From the NCBI GenBank assembly GCA_037447655.1, contig JBBHKE010003158.1:163296-227295 (forward strand): a DNA stretch of 64,000 nt, in the 5' to 3' direction. Positions 13,687-23,779 of the stretch are shown piece by piece. Numbering within the stretch: the first letter of the stretch is position 1; every line of letters starts with the position of its first letter. Origin of the DNA: Zygnema cylindricum (lineage: Eukaryota; Streptophyta; Zygnematophyceae; Zygnematales; Zygnemataceae). Under the pieces are notes generated by a model. The model was not told where the DNA came from. It was given only the letters and a program-made list of their open reading frames with translations, and did no database searches. Both the position numbers and the translations under genes were made by a program.

Positions 13687-13755
13687 TGTTGTTCTATAAC
13701 CACCGGTGTAGGTGGAGGTGCAGCAGTAGTAGTAGAAGTAGACATGATACACTCT
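13687..13755 (-). mobile_element. 69-bp family-3 LTR end fragment
   Basis: It starts (on the plus strand) with TGTTGTTCTATAACCACCGG and ends at GATACACTCT, matching the terminal 69 bp of the element-E LTR at 13856 except for a few substitutions. It includes the in-LTR gag start codon. It is the LTR portion of the first copy of the 169-bp junction duplication and not a separate insertion. Confidence 0.85.
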
Positions 13756-13855
13756 TTCTGTTAGCGCAAACAAGTTTGTGTTATTTGATGAACAATTCTT
13801 GTTAGCGCTAATTGTTTGTGTTATTTAGATATCAATTCTTGTTATCGCTATTTGT
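13756..13855 (+). repeat. Satellite remnant between LTR fragment and element E
   Basis: About 100 bp (2.5 monomers) of plus-orientation satellite, being the satellite half of the second 169-bp duplication copy. The last five bases, TTTGT at 13851-13855, are the flank of element E and correspond with one mismatch to CTTGT at 21729-21733, the expected 5-bp target duplication. Confidence 0.85.
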
Positions 13856-14629
13856 TGTTGTTCTACAACCACCGGTGTAGGTGGAGGTGCAGTAGTAGTA
13901 GTAGAAGTAGACATGATACACTCTCAGAAGCTATCAAAAATCATACCAAACAGATGTTTACAATTGCTCACCAAATCTTATACACGCATCCAAATTTCAC
14001 AAAGCTCTATCAAAGTATAGAGCACCAAAAACAGTAACAACTCCCAAAGTTTCAGAACAAATGACCTGACAACTTTCAAAATATAATACTTAGAAGTTTC
14101 CCAAAAACTGTTTGCAGTTTTTCTACTTGGAAATCTGAATCCATCATGTGTTCTGAGTCCTAAGTCTTATACTAGTGTACCTCAGAGGTACGTTAAGCTA
14201 CTAAGGAATACTAATATGTCAAGCTACCACTGAGCTACCATTATGCTACCACTGAGCTCCACTGAGGTACCACTGAGCTACAACTGAGTTCCCCGCTAAG
14301 TTGAGGTTCGTTGACTTGATTCATATTAGTCCCAACTGCGTTGATCTGTACCGAATGATATCGAAGGTAACATTGGCTGCGTTGTTTGAACGAATTATAT
14401 CCAAAGTAACCGCAGCGTATTGTCTGTGTCGCAGTTTCGCTGCTGCGCTGCTCTGTCTATATAGCAGCTGCGCTGCTCTGTCTACAAAGCAACTGCGCTG
14501 CTGTGTCTGCATAGCAGTTGCGTTGTTGTGTACTGCACTTAAGTGATAACGTATGTCCTTACGTTACAAATTACTGTCTTTCTATCCTCCTACTAATTTG
14601 CTGAGACTGGAAGCTTTCCAAAAACAACA
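13856..14629 (-). repeat. Family-3 LTR, 3' LTR of element E
   Basis: A 774-bp LTR. On the minus strand it starts TGTTGTTTTTGGAAAGC (at 14629) and ends GTAGAACAACA (at 13856). It holds the family-3 landmarks: a GC-rich block of CAGCGCAGC-type repeats (about 14420-14530), a short tandem repeat of GTGGTAGCTCA-like units (about 14221-14290) and a terminal ATG opening the proline/alanine-rich reading frame. The ACTAATATTG hairpin of the 5' LTRs is missing here. ORFs across it are chance. Confidence 0.9.
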
Positions 14630-14644
14630 CTCCCCTAAAGCTTT
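14630..14644 (-). promoter_or_regulatory. Polypurine tract of element E
   Basis: On the minus strand AAAGCTTTAGGGGAG lies directly before the TG of the 3' LTR. The same tract precedes the 3' LTR of element D (28799-28813). In copia elements this tract primes plus-strand DNA synthesis. Placement against the LTR edge is exact. Confidence 0.8.
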
Positions 14645-15841
14645 AGACTCACTATATCGACGCAGCTGCGATGACAAACTAGCGCAGCTTCGCAACATAA
14701 CAATATAGCAATAAACTGAAACTCTGAGACCTCCATAAGTCCTCAGAGTGGACAGCTTCCAAGAAGCCTCTAGGATAATCCTGACCCCTTTGTGTTTCAG
14801 CAAAAATAACTGCCACCCTGGCAAACAAAAACCCTGACCCCTTGCACCCCTGTGAAGGCAGGACTCCCTTGAGTTGATAGCAAAAAGAATCTCTGAATTT
14901 GCTCCCCTGAGCAGGAAGTTATGGAGGGTCAAAGTTGACCTTTTGTACAGAAGCTCTCTGGGAGAGTGGGTCCTATCTTCTAATTTTTTCTAAGTCCTAT
15001 CTCTCTCACAGACTCTATCTACTGATGTACGGACCAATCAGATTACAGTTCCGTACGCAAAAGTACAGCTGCCGGTGTACTTTATGTACGGACATTGTAC
15101 GACATGGCCTAAATGTCCACACGTGGAATATCCGGATTCGCTCCTCTAATCCTCGGAGATGCCGCGCTCCAATGTTACATTGCCACGTGTCATACGATGT
15201 GGCGCTGCCCACAAACCGCCGAATTCTCCTTCCGCGATCTCGGCGCAAGTTTAGGCCGTCCGATTAAACTCGTATTTGATCGTAGCCGTAATAAATACAT
15301 GCGCGGTATTTGTTTCGCTTACGAAATCAATGCGCGGTATTGATTTCTTATCCATACCGCAATTCGTACTTTTACAATACCATATCTATGTATCCCGTTA
15401 ACAGTTATAGTTAAATGATTTATCCTACGTGTACATGTTTAAATAAATATCGTACTATAAACTATGTAACAGTACCTCTAGACTTAACGGCTAAGGCTAC
15501 CGGCTATCTACCATCTATCGGCCGGCAGGTACCAGGATCAAATCCTGCCGCCGGCACATACCTTTTAGTAATTAATCCCTAGACTAACATAAATTTCCCG
15601 TAAACCTGAGGATAGCCTAGGTAGCCATGGCTCTAGCTTCCTCTCCAATTTCTCAGTGACTGCGACAAGTTGGAGAGTTGGAGAGAGAAGTTAGAGGTAG
15701 ACTGCCACGGCTTCTTTTTTCTATCCAGACCTAGAAAATACTTAAAAACCATTAATTTCTACATTAACAAGTCACCCTGTCCCACTATATCTCAATGTTG
15801 GACTCATCGCAACGTAGTAGTATAGCAGTGAAGCAATTCAA
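14645..15841 (-). other. Element E 3' untranslated region, interrupted by a solo LTR
   Basis: The two pieces 14645-14716 and 15764-15841 align with 28645-28798 of element D, between the pol stop codon and the polypurine tract. The inserted family-1 LTR at 14717-15763 separates them. The element-D copy serves as the empty site. No coding potential. Confidence 0.8.
14717..15763 (-). mobile_element. Solo family-1 copia LTR nested in element E
   Basis: 1,047 bp, TG...CA: on the minus strand it opens TGTAGAAATTAATGG and closes GGTCTCAGAGTTTCA. Flanks are TTAAC (15764-15768) and TAAAC (14712-14716) on the plus strand, a 5-bp target duplication with one mismatch. The matching position in element D (near 28735) is uninterrupted. 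It is a full match to the LTR of element C (39085-40139). The antisense strand carries a tRNA-like block (about 15481-15560) ending in TTTT. It has no internal element sequence, so it arose by LTR-LTR recombination. ORFs within it (14582-15343) are chance. Confidence 0.92.
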
Positions 15842-16370
15842 CTATTCACTTAATCCCACTGCGTCCCTACAATACTTCAGTTTAGGTGCAGGAAGGGCTT
15901 TAGTGAGCATATCAACAATCATTTTTGCGTCTGGCAAATAACAAAATTTAATCACTCTAGAGAACACATTTTCTTTTACAAAGTGTAATCTTACATCCAT
16001 GTGTTTGCTTTTGAATTGATGACTAGGGTTAGAAGCAATGGCAATGACAACTTGGTTGTTACACCAGATCACTTGTGGATCAACCTGCATGTATCTTAGT
16101 TCTTGTAACATGGATTTTACCCATAAGAGTTCTTTGAGGGCCGAGCTTGCTGCCATATATTCTGACTCCATTGTCGACTGTGCTGTAACCTTTTGATGTT
16201 TCCTACTCCAGCAGCAAGTCTCGTTCCCAATTTGTAGAACGAATCCCGTAGTGGACTTCCGGCTTGGAATGCCGCTATAGCTTGCATCACTCCACGTTTG
16301 TAGTTTTACTTCTCCTCCGCCTAGTGTGAGTTTGAGGTCTTTGGTTCCTGCCAAATATCTTAAGACTCTC
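15842..16370 (-). pseudogene. Copia RNase H domain, C-terminal end of element-E pol
   Basis: The best preserved coding segment of element E: about 170 codons without a stop, ending in the natural TAG of pol. It shows TWSDASYSG (first Asp of RNase H), QSTMESEYMAASSA (catalytic Glu), then WCNNQVVIAIASNPSHQFKSKH, where family members have CDNQ, so a catalytic Asp is now Asn. It continues through the LHFVKENV and MLTKALPAPKLKYCR motifs typical of copia C termini. It is cut off from the RT part by the solo LTR at 16376-17371. The role would be degradation of the RNA strand during reverse transcription. Confidence 0.9.
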
Positions 16371-16375
16371 CTTGC

Positions 16376-17371
16376 TGCGAAATCTGTGCATCCATTTAGA
16401 CCAAAATTGAGGAAGCCTCTAGGTAGTTTTTGACTAACCCACTTTCAACGAGAGCAACTGCTACTCTAGTAATAAATAGATAATTTGACTGCACCCATGT
16501 GCTGTCTGGACTCCCCTAAGTCCACAGCAGAAAGAATCACTGAAAACGCCTAATCAGGCGATTTATTATGGAGTGGCAAAGGTGCCAATATTTATATAAG
16601 TTTTTTGGGAGAGAGGCGGTTACCTCCTCAATTCACTAAGTCATAAACCCTCTCACAACCCCTATCTACTGATGTACGGAACCAATCAGAAGACTGTATA
16701 CTAGAGAAAGGTACTATGACCGATGTACTTTCTGTACGGCCTGTGTACGACAAGGCCATGGAGTGGACGTCTCTCTCCTCCGGACTTGTCGTTATGCTCC
16801 TAGAGATTCCAGCTTCCGAATGACATATTGCCACGTGTCACCAGGTCATGTTACATCCGAAAATCGCCAAAGCGGCCATTCCTGGATCTAGGCGATGATG
16901 TGAGCCGTCGAATTCAAATCACTTTTAATTCCCAGCCGTTCAAAACAAATGTCCGGTACATTTGTTTCGTGCGCACTAAAAACCCCAACTAGTTTCTATG
17001 TATCCTATTTATAATTGCGTTAATCGGATTAGTCGTCTATCTATTGTATAAATAGCTATCGAACCCTATTTGTCCTAACAGACTACTACAACAGACTGGT
17101 AAGGGTTGACGGTTATGCCTCGCCCTACCGGTCGGAGGTTCGAGTCCTGCCGGACTCAACCTTTTTGGTTGAGAGTGACTTAGGTCACTCTTAAGCCATG
17201 CGTATGGAGCTAAGGCAGCCATGGCTCCACCGCCCTCTCTCTCCTTCAGTGACTACAACAAGTGTGGGGGCCAGAGAGAAAAGATGGAGGCAGGCTGCCT
17301 CTGCTTTTCTTTTCATTCTTATTTTAATTAAGACCTCAAAAATCACTCCCCTAAATCTAGTGATTTCAACA
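16376..17371 (-). mobile_element. Solo family-2 copia LTR nested in element-E pol
   Basis: 996 bp; on the minus strand it starts TGTTGAAATCACTAG (17371) and ends CACAGATTTCGCA (16376). Plus-strand flanks are CTTGC (16371-16375) and CTTGT (17372-17376), a target duplication with one mismatch; element D has the unoccupied site GCAAG at about 28113-28117. It matches the LTR shared by elements A and B (60009-61005, 997 bp). Features shared with it are a sense TATAAATA box (16589-16596), two adjacent hairpins (17155-17191), a tRNA-like antisense block (about 17084-17166) and a 10-bp-stem inverted repeat (16943-16967). Confidence 0.92.
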
Positions 17372-17678
17372 CTTGTTGCATCAAAATCAGATTTTCTCGG
17401 ATTCTCTAGACTTCTGCTCAATACCCCAACTACTGCAGCAATGTCAGGACGGGTACAGTTCATGAAATATATTTAGCTTCCCACTATCTGTCTATAAGGT
17501 ATCACTGTCATAGGATCATTCTCCCGTGACTCTAAATACTCGCTAACAATGACACCCGGTTGTGTCTCTTCTCCCTCTAACTTCTTCCGAAACTCCATTA
17601 GAGTCAGAAATCCTTTTGCCCCCCGCAATTCATACTCATCTAACATGTTTCCAATAGCCTCTTTTTGAGTCAATTTTA
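17372..17678 (-). pseudogene. Copia RT/RNase H linker of element E
   Basis: It encodes the connection between RT and RNase H: MTQKEAIGNMLDEYELRG, then VIPYRQIVGS, a stop (TTA to TAA type) and IYFMNCTRPDIAAVVGVLSR in the same frame. It ends at the target site of the family-2 solo LTR. Element D keeps the same region open at 27824-28190, which shows that the stop is private to E. Confidence 0.85.
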
Positions 17679-18699
17679 TTACTTTTTATTTCTGTCCCTC
17701 TCTACCTTGTTACCCAAAAAAAACTTTGCCTGACCGAGGTCTTTCATCTCGAACCGTGAGTTTAGAGCAGTTTTGATATTGTTGATTTCAGTCATTGATT
17801 TGTTAATTAATAGTAAATCATCTACATACACTGCTATATATACTATCCCATCCTCACCCTTTAGAACATAGACCGAGTGATCAGAGCTTATCCTTTGAAA
17901 TTCTAGGCTAGTTAAGAATTCATCAAGCTTGAGATTCCATTGCCTAAGGGCCTGTGTTTGGCCGTATAGAGATTTTAACAGTTTGCATACGAAGTGCTCT
18001 TTTCCAAGTTCTGCATACTTTTCACGCTGCTGTATGTAAATGGTTTCTTGTAGTTCTCCATGCAAAAAGGTCGTCTTTACATCCATCTGATGAATTTCCA
18101 TATCTTATATAGCAGCTAGGGATAGCAAAATCCTAACTGTCGGAAATCTTACAACCGGAGAAAAGGTTTCTTCAAAATCAATTCCTTATTTTTGATTATA
18201 CCCCTTTGCCACAAGTATGGCCTTATACCGTTCCATGGTAATATCGAGATTTAACTTCACCTTGAATACCCATTTGCTGCCGATCGCTTTTCGGTCCGGA
18301 GGAAGGTCCACAAGCTCCCATGTTTGAGCCTCCATGATAGACTTCATTTCGTCCTTTGATGCCTCGATCCAGTGATTGCGCTCCAATGATGAGAAGGCTT
18401 CTTTAATGGTCAAGGGCTCCCTTGAGGTTGCCGAGTAGGCAAAGTGAGAGATTGCTTGCAGGCGGTTGCTGGAACTTTTTCCCCCCGGAAAATTCTGAGG
18501 CTGAGATCGTTGGATGCCAAGCTGATTGCGATGGTTGGGATCTGTGTGTATTGATCGTTGTTGGTCCGGTAGGAACTGAACTTGTTGAGGAACTTGGAGA
18601 GAGACGGACTCTGGAGTCACTACGGGAGAATGTTGCATCTGCGGGACAAGTTCTTGCAAGCAATCTAAAATGACATATTCCTGTACTTTTTGCTGCTTT
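17679..18699 (-). pseudogene. Copia reverse transcriptase of element E (broken)
   Basis: Two reading-frame pieces cover the RT. The N-terminal piece (18186-18659) has WIEASKDEMKSIMEAQTWEL and KAIGSKWVFKVKLN. The core piece (17679-18101) has IHQMDVKTTFLHGELQETIY, the FVCKLLKSLYG block and the catalytic YVDDLLL (YVDD codons at 17817-17828). Between them (about 18102-18185) stops interrupt the PVVRF-like segment. From about 18680 down to 16375 it differs clearly from element D, in contrast to the near-identical region on the gag side. Confidence 0.88.
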
Positions 18700-19443
18700 T
18701 GTTACTCTAACATTTGAAATAAATCTATGGAGTCAAGCTCATCCTTTATAATAATATTCCGTGCTAGAACTATTTTCTGCCTCTCAAACACAAAGACTCT
18801 ATAACCTTTTGAGTGATCATAATATCCTAACAAAATACCCAGAAATCCTTTCGGTTCCATTTTTCATCTATATGTAGACGTATCCAAGATAAAGCATTGA
18901 CTACCAAAGACCTTGAAATGGCTAACATTTGGTTTGCTACCTGTCTAGATCTCGTAAGGTGTAGTGTCTACTGATCTTGATCCTATCCTATTTTTAATAT
19001 AAACTGCACAATTTAAAGCCTTAGCCCATAATTTCGGATCCACACTTTTATCTGCAAGCATCGACCTAGAGCTCTCCGTGAGTGTTCTATTTAATCTCTC
19101 CGACACCCTATTTTGTTCCGGTGAATATGGAAGAGTCAACAGATGACTTATACCTTCCTCGAGTAAAATGGTTTCAAACTCCTTCGATGTATATTCACCA
19201 CCATTGTACGACTTGAGCTGCAAAATAGGTAAATTATGAAGCTTTTCAACCCATGCTTTATAGTGTTTGAAGTGACCAAACACTTCGCTCTTTTTTTTCA
19301 TGAAGTAAAATTTTGTAAACTTGGAGAAATCATCTGTGCATGTGACCATATATTTCATCCCCCCGACAGATGTAACCTTCGCAGGTCCAAAAACATCCGA
19401 ATGAATTTGTTGTTAAAGTTTTGTTAACCGATGCTCAGACTCT
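18700..19443 (-). pseudogene. Copia integrase core of element E (broken, catalytic Asp lost)
   Basis: The main frame, 18945-19358, reads the same amino acids as 26153-26566 of element D. It has TCTDDFSKF (first catalytic Asp region), LKSYNGGEY where copia integrases have DNGGEY (the second catalytic Asp is Tyr), and QNRVSERLNRTL with the third acidic residue kept. A TAG follows TPYEI, where the related element A has Trp (TPYERW). This integrase could not have been catalytic. Confidence 0.88.
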
Positions 19444-20135
19444 TTAGGAAATGGCAGTCTGTGGATTTTTGCCTAAAGCGCAGCCATCACATGTTTTGAA
19501 CGACTGATCTGTGATTGATACACCCTCTATTTTGCCAGCAAGCACCATTATTCTTAAACTATCGTAGATTACATGGCCTAATCTTTTATGCCACTCATCT
19601 GAGTGCAAATCACCAGAGTACAAAACATCATTCTCTTGTAGTATTAGCCATATCCATGCGGTACATCTTGCTATTATCTCTAGTACCTGTAACCGCAACT
19701 TTTCTATTTTTGCTAACAACCAGCCGACCATTTTTCAAATTAATCTCAAAGCCTTTACTCTCTACCAAAGACGTAGAATTTTTTTTTTCTTATAGTCAGG
19801 CACAAATAAGACATTGTGAAGAGTCCTTTCAATTGCCTTTCCTTCTACATCAACCAGCAAGGACACATCACCGAAAGCATGAGTCCGAACACTCATTCCA
19901 CATGCATAATAAATATTTTTCTCCGTCGTTGTTTTCAGATTTTTGAAGATGGCCTTGTTCCAGCACATGTGGGCTGACGCTTCTGTATCCATTATCCATC
20001 CAAGGTCCTTTGCTCCCTTCATTGCTACCGCCATAGCGAATAGATCCGTTTCGTCCTCCGCATAAAACGTCAAAGTCTCATTTTGGAGAGACGAATAAGC
20101 CAAAAATAGTGAATTTCCATGAGGTGTAGGCCCTG
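19444..20135 (-). pseudogene. Copia protease and GAG-pre-integrase region of element E
   Basis: Protease frame 19762-20103: LGWIMDTEASAHMCW, where an aspartic protease needs D-S/T-G, so the active-site Gly is Glu. It ends in a frameshift at a T10 run near 19780, the complement of the A10 run in element D. The frame 19444-19731 carries the HHCC zinc-binding region (EWHKRLGH ... CDGCALGK) at the start of integrase. Every break here is identical in element D. Confidence 0.87.
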
Positions 20136-20989
20136 TGAAGCTTTTGTAAAACTGACTTTGTTGCCATCCCGGCCTGTATAAACCAGTATCGTTAGCTTTT
20201 TTAAGCTTACGACAGAATTTGTATCCATGACCTCTCTCACTATAATAGAAACATGCATTGTTGGATTGTCTATTTCCACCTTCGTTAAACTGTCTAAATT
20301 GATTAAACTGATTCCTTTGCTGATTAAACTGTCCTTTCCTCTCAAAGTTTGAATTAAAAGACTCTACTTGCTCAACATTGAGAATATAAGATGTAGCTTA
20401 CTCTTCTAGTAAAATATTGATAGCTAACTGTAAAGTCCAGCTAGCTTTATCTTTCTGTTTGAGCATATCAGATGCTCCTTTCATACTACGAGAGAGACCC
20501 CTCATGAGTAATGCAGCATGTTGAAGCTGAGGAAACACCCCACCTGCAAAAGCATTTGCATCTACAAGGATGCGAAATTTGTTAGAATATTCAGCCATTG
20601 TACCGCCAGTGTACTTATAGTCCCAAATTTTTCCAGCCAATAGAAGCTCTTCCTAGACATTAGCATTTTCATAATCATTTTTAAGTGAAATCCAGATATC
20701 TTGCTTTTTTCATTTTTATCCGAGACATAGCTAAGTCCTCAGATATACAAAATTTCAGAATAGAAGGAGTCTGCGTATTTTTCTTAGGCCATGACGGATC
20801 AGATTCATCCAGGAAACCATCCAATATATCCAAAATATTGGCATTCTCAAAGTGTGTCTCCACCATATCCGCCCAGTAAACATACTTTTCCCCGGAAAAG
20901 ATAGGAATTCTTAATTATAGACCCATAACTTGTTGTTCTACAACCACCGGTGCAGGTGGAGGAGCAGCAGTAGTAATAGAAATAGACAT
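20136..20989 (-). pseudogene. Copia gag of element E (broken)
   Basis: The reading frame begins at an ATG inside the 5' LTR (20987-20989), encodes a short Ala/Pro/Val-rich leader, crosses the LTR edge and primer site (VMGL), then meets a stop at about 20919 that is not present in D. Downstream pieces: the YVYWADMVETHFENANILDI block (20681-20866), KIWDYKYTGGTMAEYSNKFR (20398-20640) and a zinc-knuckle remnant, CFYYSERGHGYKFC, whose second Cys has become Tyr. In copia elements gag forms the virus-like particle and binds RNA through the knuckle. Confidence 0.87.
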
Positions 20990-21728
20990 GATACACTCTC
21001 AGAAGCTATCAAGAATCCTACCAAACAGCTTTTTACAAGTGCTCACCAAGTCTTATACACGCATCCAAACTTCACAAAACACTATCAAAGTATATAACAG
21101 CATAAACACTGACAACTCCAAAAGTTTCAGTACAATTGATCCGACAACACTCAAGAAATAGTACTGAGAAGTTTCCCAAAAACTGTGTGCAGTTTTACTA
21201 CTTGGAAGTCTGAATCCATCATGTGTTCTGAGTCCTAAGTCTTATACTAATATTGTACCGGCAATATTAGTGTACCTGAGAGGTACGTTAAGCTACCAAG
21301 CACTACTAATTTGTCAAGCTACCAGTGAGCTACCACTGAGCTACCACTAAGTTACCACTGAACTTACACTAAGTTACCCACTAAGTTGAGGTTTGTTCAC
21401 TTGATTCATATCAGTCGCAGCTGCGTTGTTCCGTACTTAATCATTTCCAAGGTAACACTAGTTGCGTTGTTTGTACGGATTATATCATAAGTAACCGGAG
21501 TTGCGTTGTCCAGTCTGTGTCGCAGCTTCGCTGCTGCATTGCTCTGTCTACATAGCAGCTGCGCTGCTACGCTGCTCTGTCTACATAGAAGCTGCGCTTC
21601 TATGTCTGCATAGCAGTTGCGTAGTCCTGTACTGCACTCAAGTGATGACGCATGTCCTTACGTTACAAATTACTGTCTCTCTACCGTCCTACTAATTTGC
21701 TGAGACTGATAGCTTTCCAAAAACAACA
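20931..21728 (-). repeat. Family-3 LTR, 5' LTR of element E
   Basis: 798 bp, minus-strand TGTTGTTTTTGGAAAGC (21728) to GTAGAACAACA (20931). It contains the GTGGTAGCTCA-like tandem repeat (about 21305-21385 as its complement) and the hairpin ACTAATATTG-n6-CAATATTAGT (about 21246-21271). The part from about 21281 inward is nearly identical to the LTR of element D; the outer 450 bp is visibly diverged from it. Confidence 0.92.
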
Positions 21729-22746
21729 CTTGTTATCGCTAAGTGTTTGTGTAATTTATGTTAAAATTTTTGTTATCGCTAACAGTTTGTGTAATTTAGA
21801 TAACAATTCTTGTTAGGGCTAACTGTTTGTGTATATGGATAACAATTTTTGTTATCGCTAACTATTTATGTAAATTAGGTAACAAATCTTGGTATCGTTA
21901 ACTATTTGTGTAATTTAGGTAACAATTCTTGTTATCGCTAACAGTTTGTGTAATTTAGATAACAATTCTTGTTATCGCTAACTGTTTGTGTAATTTAGTT
22001 AACAATTCTTGTTATCGCTAAGTGTTTGTGTAAATTAGATAACAATTCTTCATATCGCTAACAGATTGTGTAATTTAGATATTAATTATTGTTAGCGCTA
22101 ACTGTTTGTGTAATTTAAGAAACAATAATAATTATCGCAAACTGTTTGTGTAATTTAGGTAACAATTCTTGTTATCGCTAACTGTTTATGTAAATTAGAT
22201 AACAATTCCTGTTAACTCTAATAGTTTGTGTTATTTAGATAACAATTCTGGTTATCCCTAACTGTTTGTTTAATTTAGGTGACAATTGTTGTTATCGCTA
22301 ACTGTTTGTTTAATTTAGATAACAATTCTTGTTATTGCTAACAGTTTATGTAAATTAGATAACAATTCCTGTTAACGCTAATAGTTTGTGTAATTTAGAT
22401 AACAATTCTTGTTATCCCTAACTGTTTGTGTAATTTAGGTAACAATTCTTGTTATCGCTAACTACTTGTGTAATTTAGGTAACAATTCTTTTATCGCTGA
22501 TTGTTTGTGTAATTTAGTTAACAATTCTTGTTATCGCTAACTGTTTCTGTAATTTAGGTTACAATTATTGTTAGCTCAAAGAGTTTGTGTAAGTAAGGTA
22601 ACTATTCTTGTTAGCGCTAACAGTTTGTGTAATTTATGTTACAATTCTTGTTATCGCTAACAGTTTGTGTAAGTTATATAACAATTCAAGTAAGCGATAA
22701 CAATTTGTGTAAGTTAGGTAACAATTTCTATAATCGTAACAGTTTG
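21729..22746 (+). repeat. 40-bp satellite array, plus orientation, left of the switch
   Basis: About 25 monomers between element E and the orientation switch. Length is 1,018 bp, close to the 1,033 bp on the other side. The last plus-oriented bases are CGTAACAGTTTG. Read as a mirror image it does not match the right-hand array monomer for monomer by eye, beyond general satellite similarity. Confidence 0.95.
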
Positions 22747-22752
22747 ATAACA
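22740..22752. other. Satellite orientation switch point
   Basis: At 22746/22747 the array changes from plus monomers (...CGTAACAGTTTG) to reverse-complement monomers (ATAACAGGAAATGTTATC...). It is the only such switch in the window; every array to the left is plus and every array to the right is minus. The midpoint between the mirror-image elements E and D (22755.5) falls within about 10 bp of it. Confidence 0.93.
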
Positions 22753-23779
22753 GGAAATGTTATCTTAATTACACAAACTATTATCGATAACAAGAATGCT
22801 ACCTTAATTACACAAACAGTTAGCGATAACAAAAACTGTTACCTAACTTACACAAACTAGTAGAGCTAACAGGAATTGTTACTTAACTTACAAAAACTGT
22901 TAGCGATAACAAGAATTGTTTCCTAAATTACACAAACAGTTAGCGTTAACAAAAATTGATATCTAAATTACACAAACAATTAGTGATAACAAGAATTGTT
23001 ACCTAAATTACACAAAGAGTTAGTGCTAATAGGAATTGTAACCTAAATTACACAAACTGTTTGCCCTAACAGGAATTGTTACCTAACTTACACAAACAGT
23101 TTACGATAACAAGAATTGTTACCTAAATGTTACAAACAAATAGCGATAACAAAAATCGTTTCCTAAATTACACAAACAGTTAGCGTTAACAAAAATTGAT
23201 ATCTAAATTACACAAACAGTTAGCGTTAACAAGAATTGTTAACTAAATTACACAAACAGTTAGCGATAACAAGAAATGTTACCTAAACTACACAAATAGT
23301 TAGCGATAACATGAATTGTTACCTAAACTACAGAAACAGTTAGCGATAAAAAGAATTGTCACCTAAATTACACAAACAATTAGATATAACAAGAACAGTT
23401 ACCTAAATTACACAAGCAGTTAGCGATAGCAGGAATTATTATCTAAATTTCACAAACTATTAGCGATTAAAAGAATTGTTACCTAAATTACACAAATAGT
23501 TAGCAATAACAAGATTTGTTTTTAAATTACATAAACAGTTAGCGCTTACAATAATTGTTACCTAAATTATACAAACTGTTATTGATAACAGGAATTGTTA
23601 TCTAAATTACACAAACTGTAAGCACAAACAGAAATTGTTAACTAAATTACACAAATTCTTAGCGCTAACACGAATTATTTCCTAACTTACACAAACAGTT
23701 AGCGATAGTTGGAATTGATATCTAAATTACATAAACAATAAGCGATGATAGAAGTTGTTACCTAAATTACACAAACAAT
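22747..23779 (-). repeat. 40-bp satellite array, minus orientation, right of the switch
   Basis: About 26 reverse-complement monomers (AGTTAGCGATAACAAGAATT type) up to the target duplication ACAAT (23775-23779) of element D. The short plus ORF 22636-22860 that straddles the switch is translated satellite and not a gene. Confidence 0.95.

Larger units (their letters stand above)
13587..13925 (+). repeat. 169-bp tandem duplication spanning a satellite/LTR junction
   Basis: Copy 1 (13587-13755) and copy 2 (13756 to about 13925) each hold about 100 bp of satellite, with the unusual CGCAAACAAGTTTGTG monomer, followed by the last 69 bp or so of a family-3 LTR in inverted orientation. CTGTTATCGC at 13589 and CTGTTAGCGC at 13758 set the offset at 169 bp. 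The duplication therefore happened after element E had inserted, and carried the satellite and the LTR edge together. Confidence 0.88.
13856..21728 (-). mobile_element. Copia element E (family 3), two LTRs, with two nested solo LTRs
   Basis: A minus-strand Ty1/copia element with LTRs at both ends (13856-14629 and 20931-21728), gag-protease-integrase-RT-RNase H remnants in the order typical of copia, a polypurine tract just before the 3' LTR and near-matching 5-bp flanks (TTTGT/CTTGT on the plus strand). It is 7.9 kb long only because a family-1 solo LTR (14717-15763) and a family-2 solo LTR (16376-17371) landed in it later. It mirrors element D across the satellite orientation switch at 22746: gag-side coordinates of E and D add up to 45511 throughout 18945-20989. 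The 5' flank does not restore a regular satellite monomer when joined to the 3' flank, so one flank has probably been rearranged. Non-functional. Confidence 0.93.

Noticed and set aside
14935-15343. ORFs of 75-115 codons on both strands inside the family-1 LTR (also 39534-39913, 40137-40496, 58195-58645)
   Set aside because: They fall in LTR or antisense to gag/pol, resemble no family that I recognise and are not kept open in other copies.
17084-17166. A functional tRNA gene
   Set aside because: The B box and T run are good, but I find no acceptor stem pairing with the 3' side and no clear anticodon arm; the T stem has a mismatch. It is reported only as tRNA-like.
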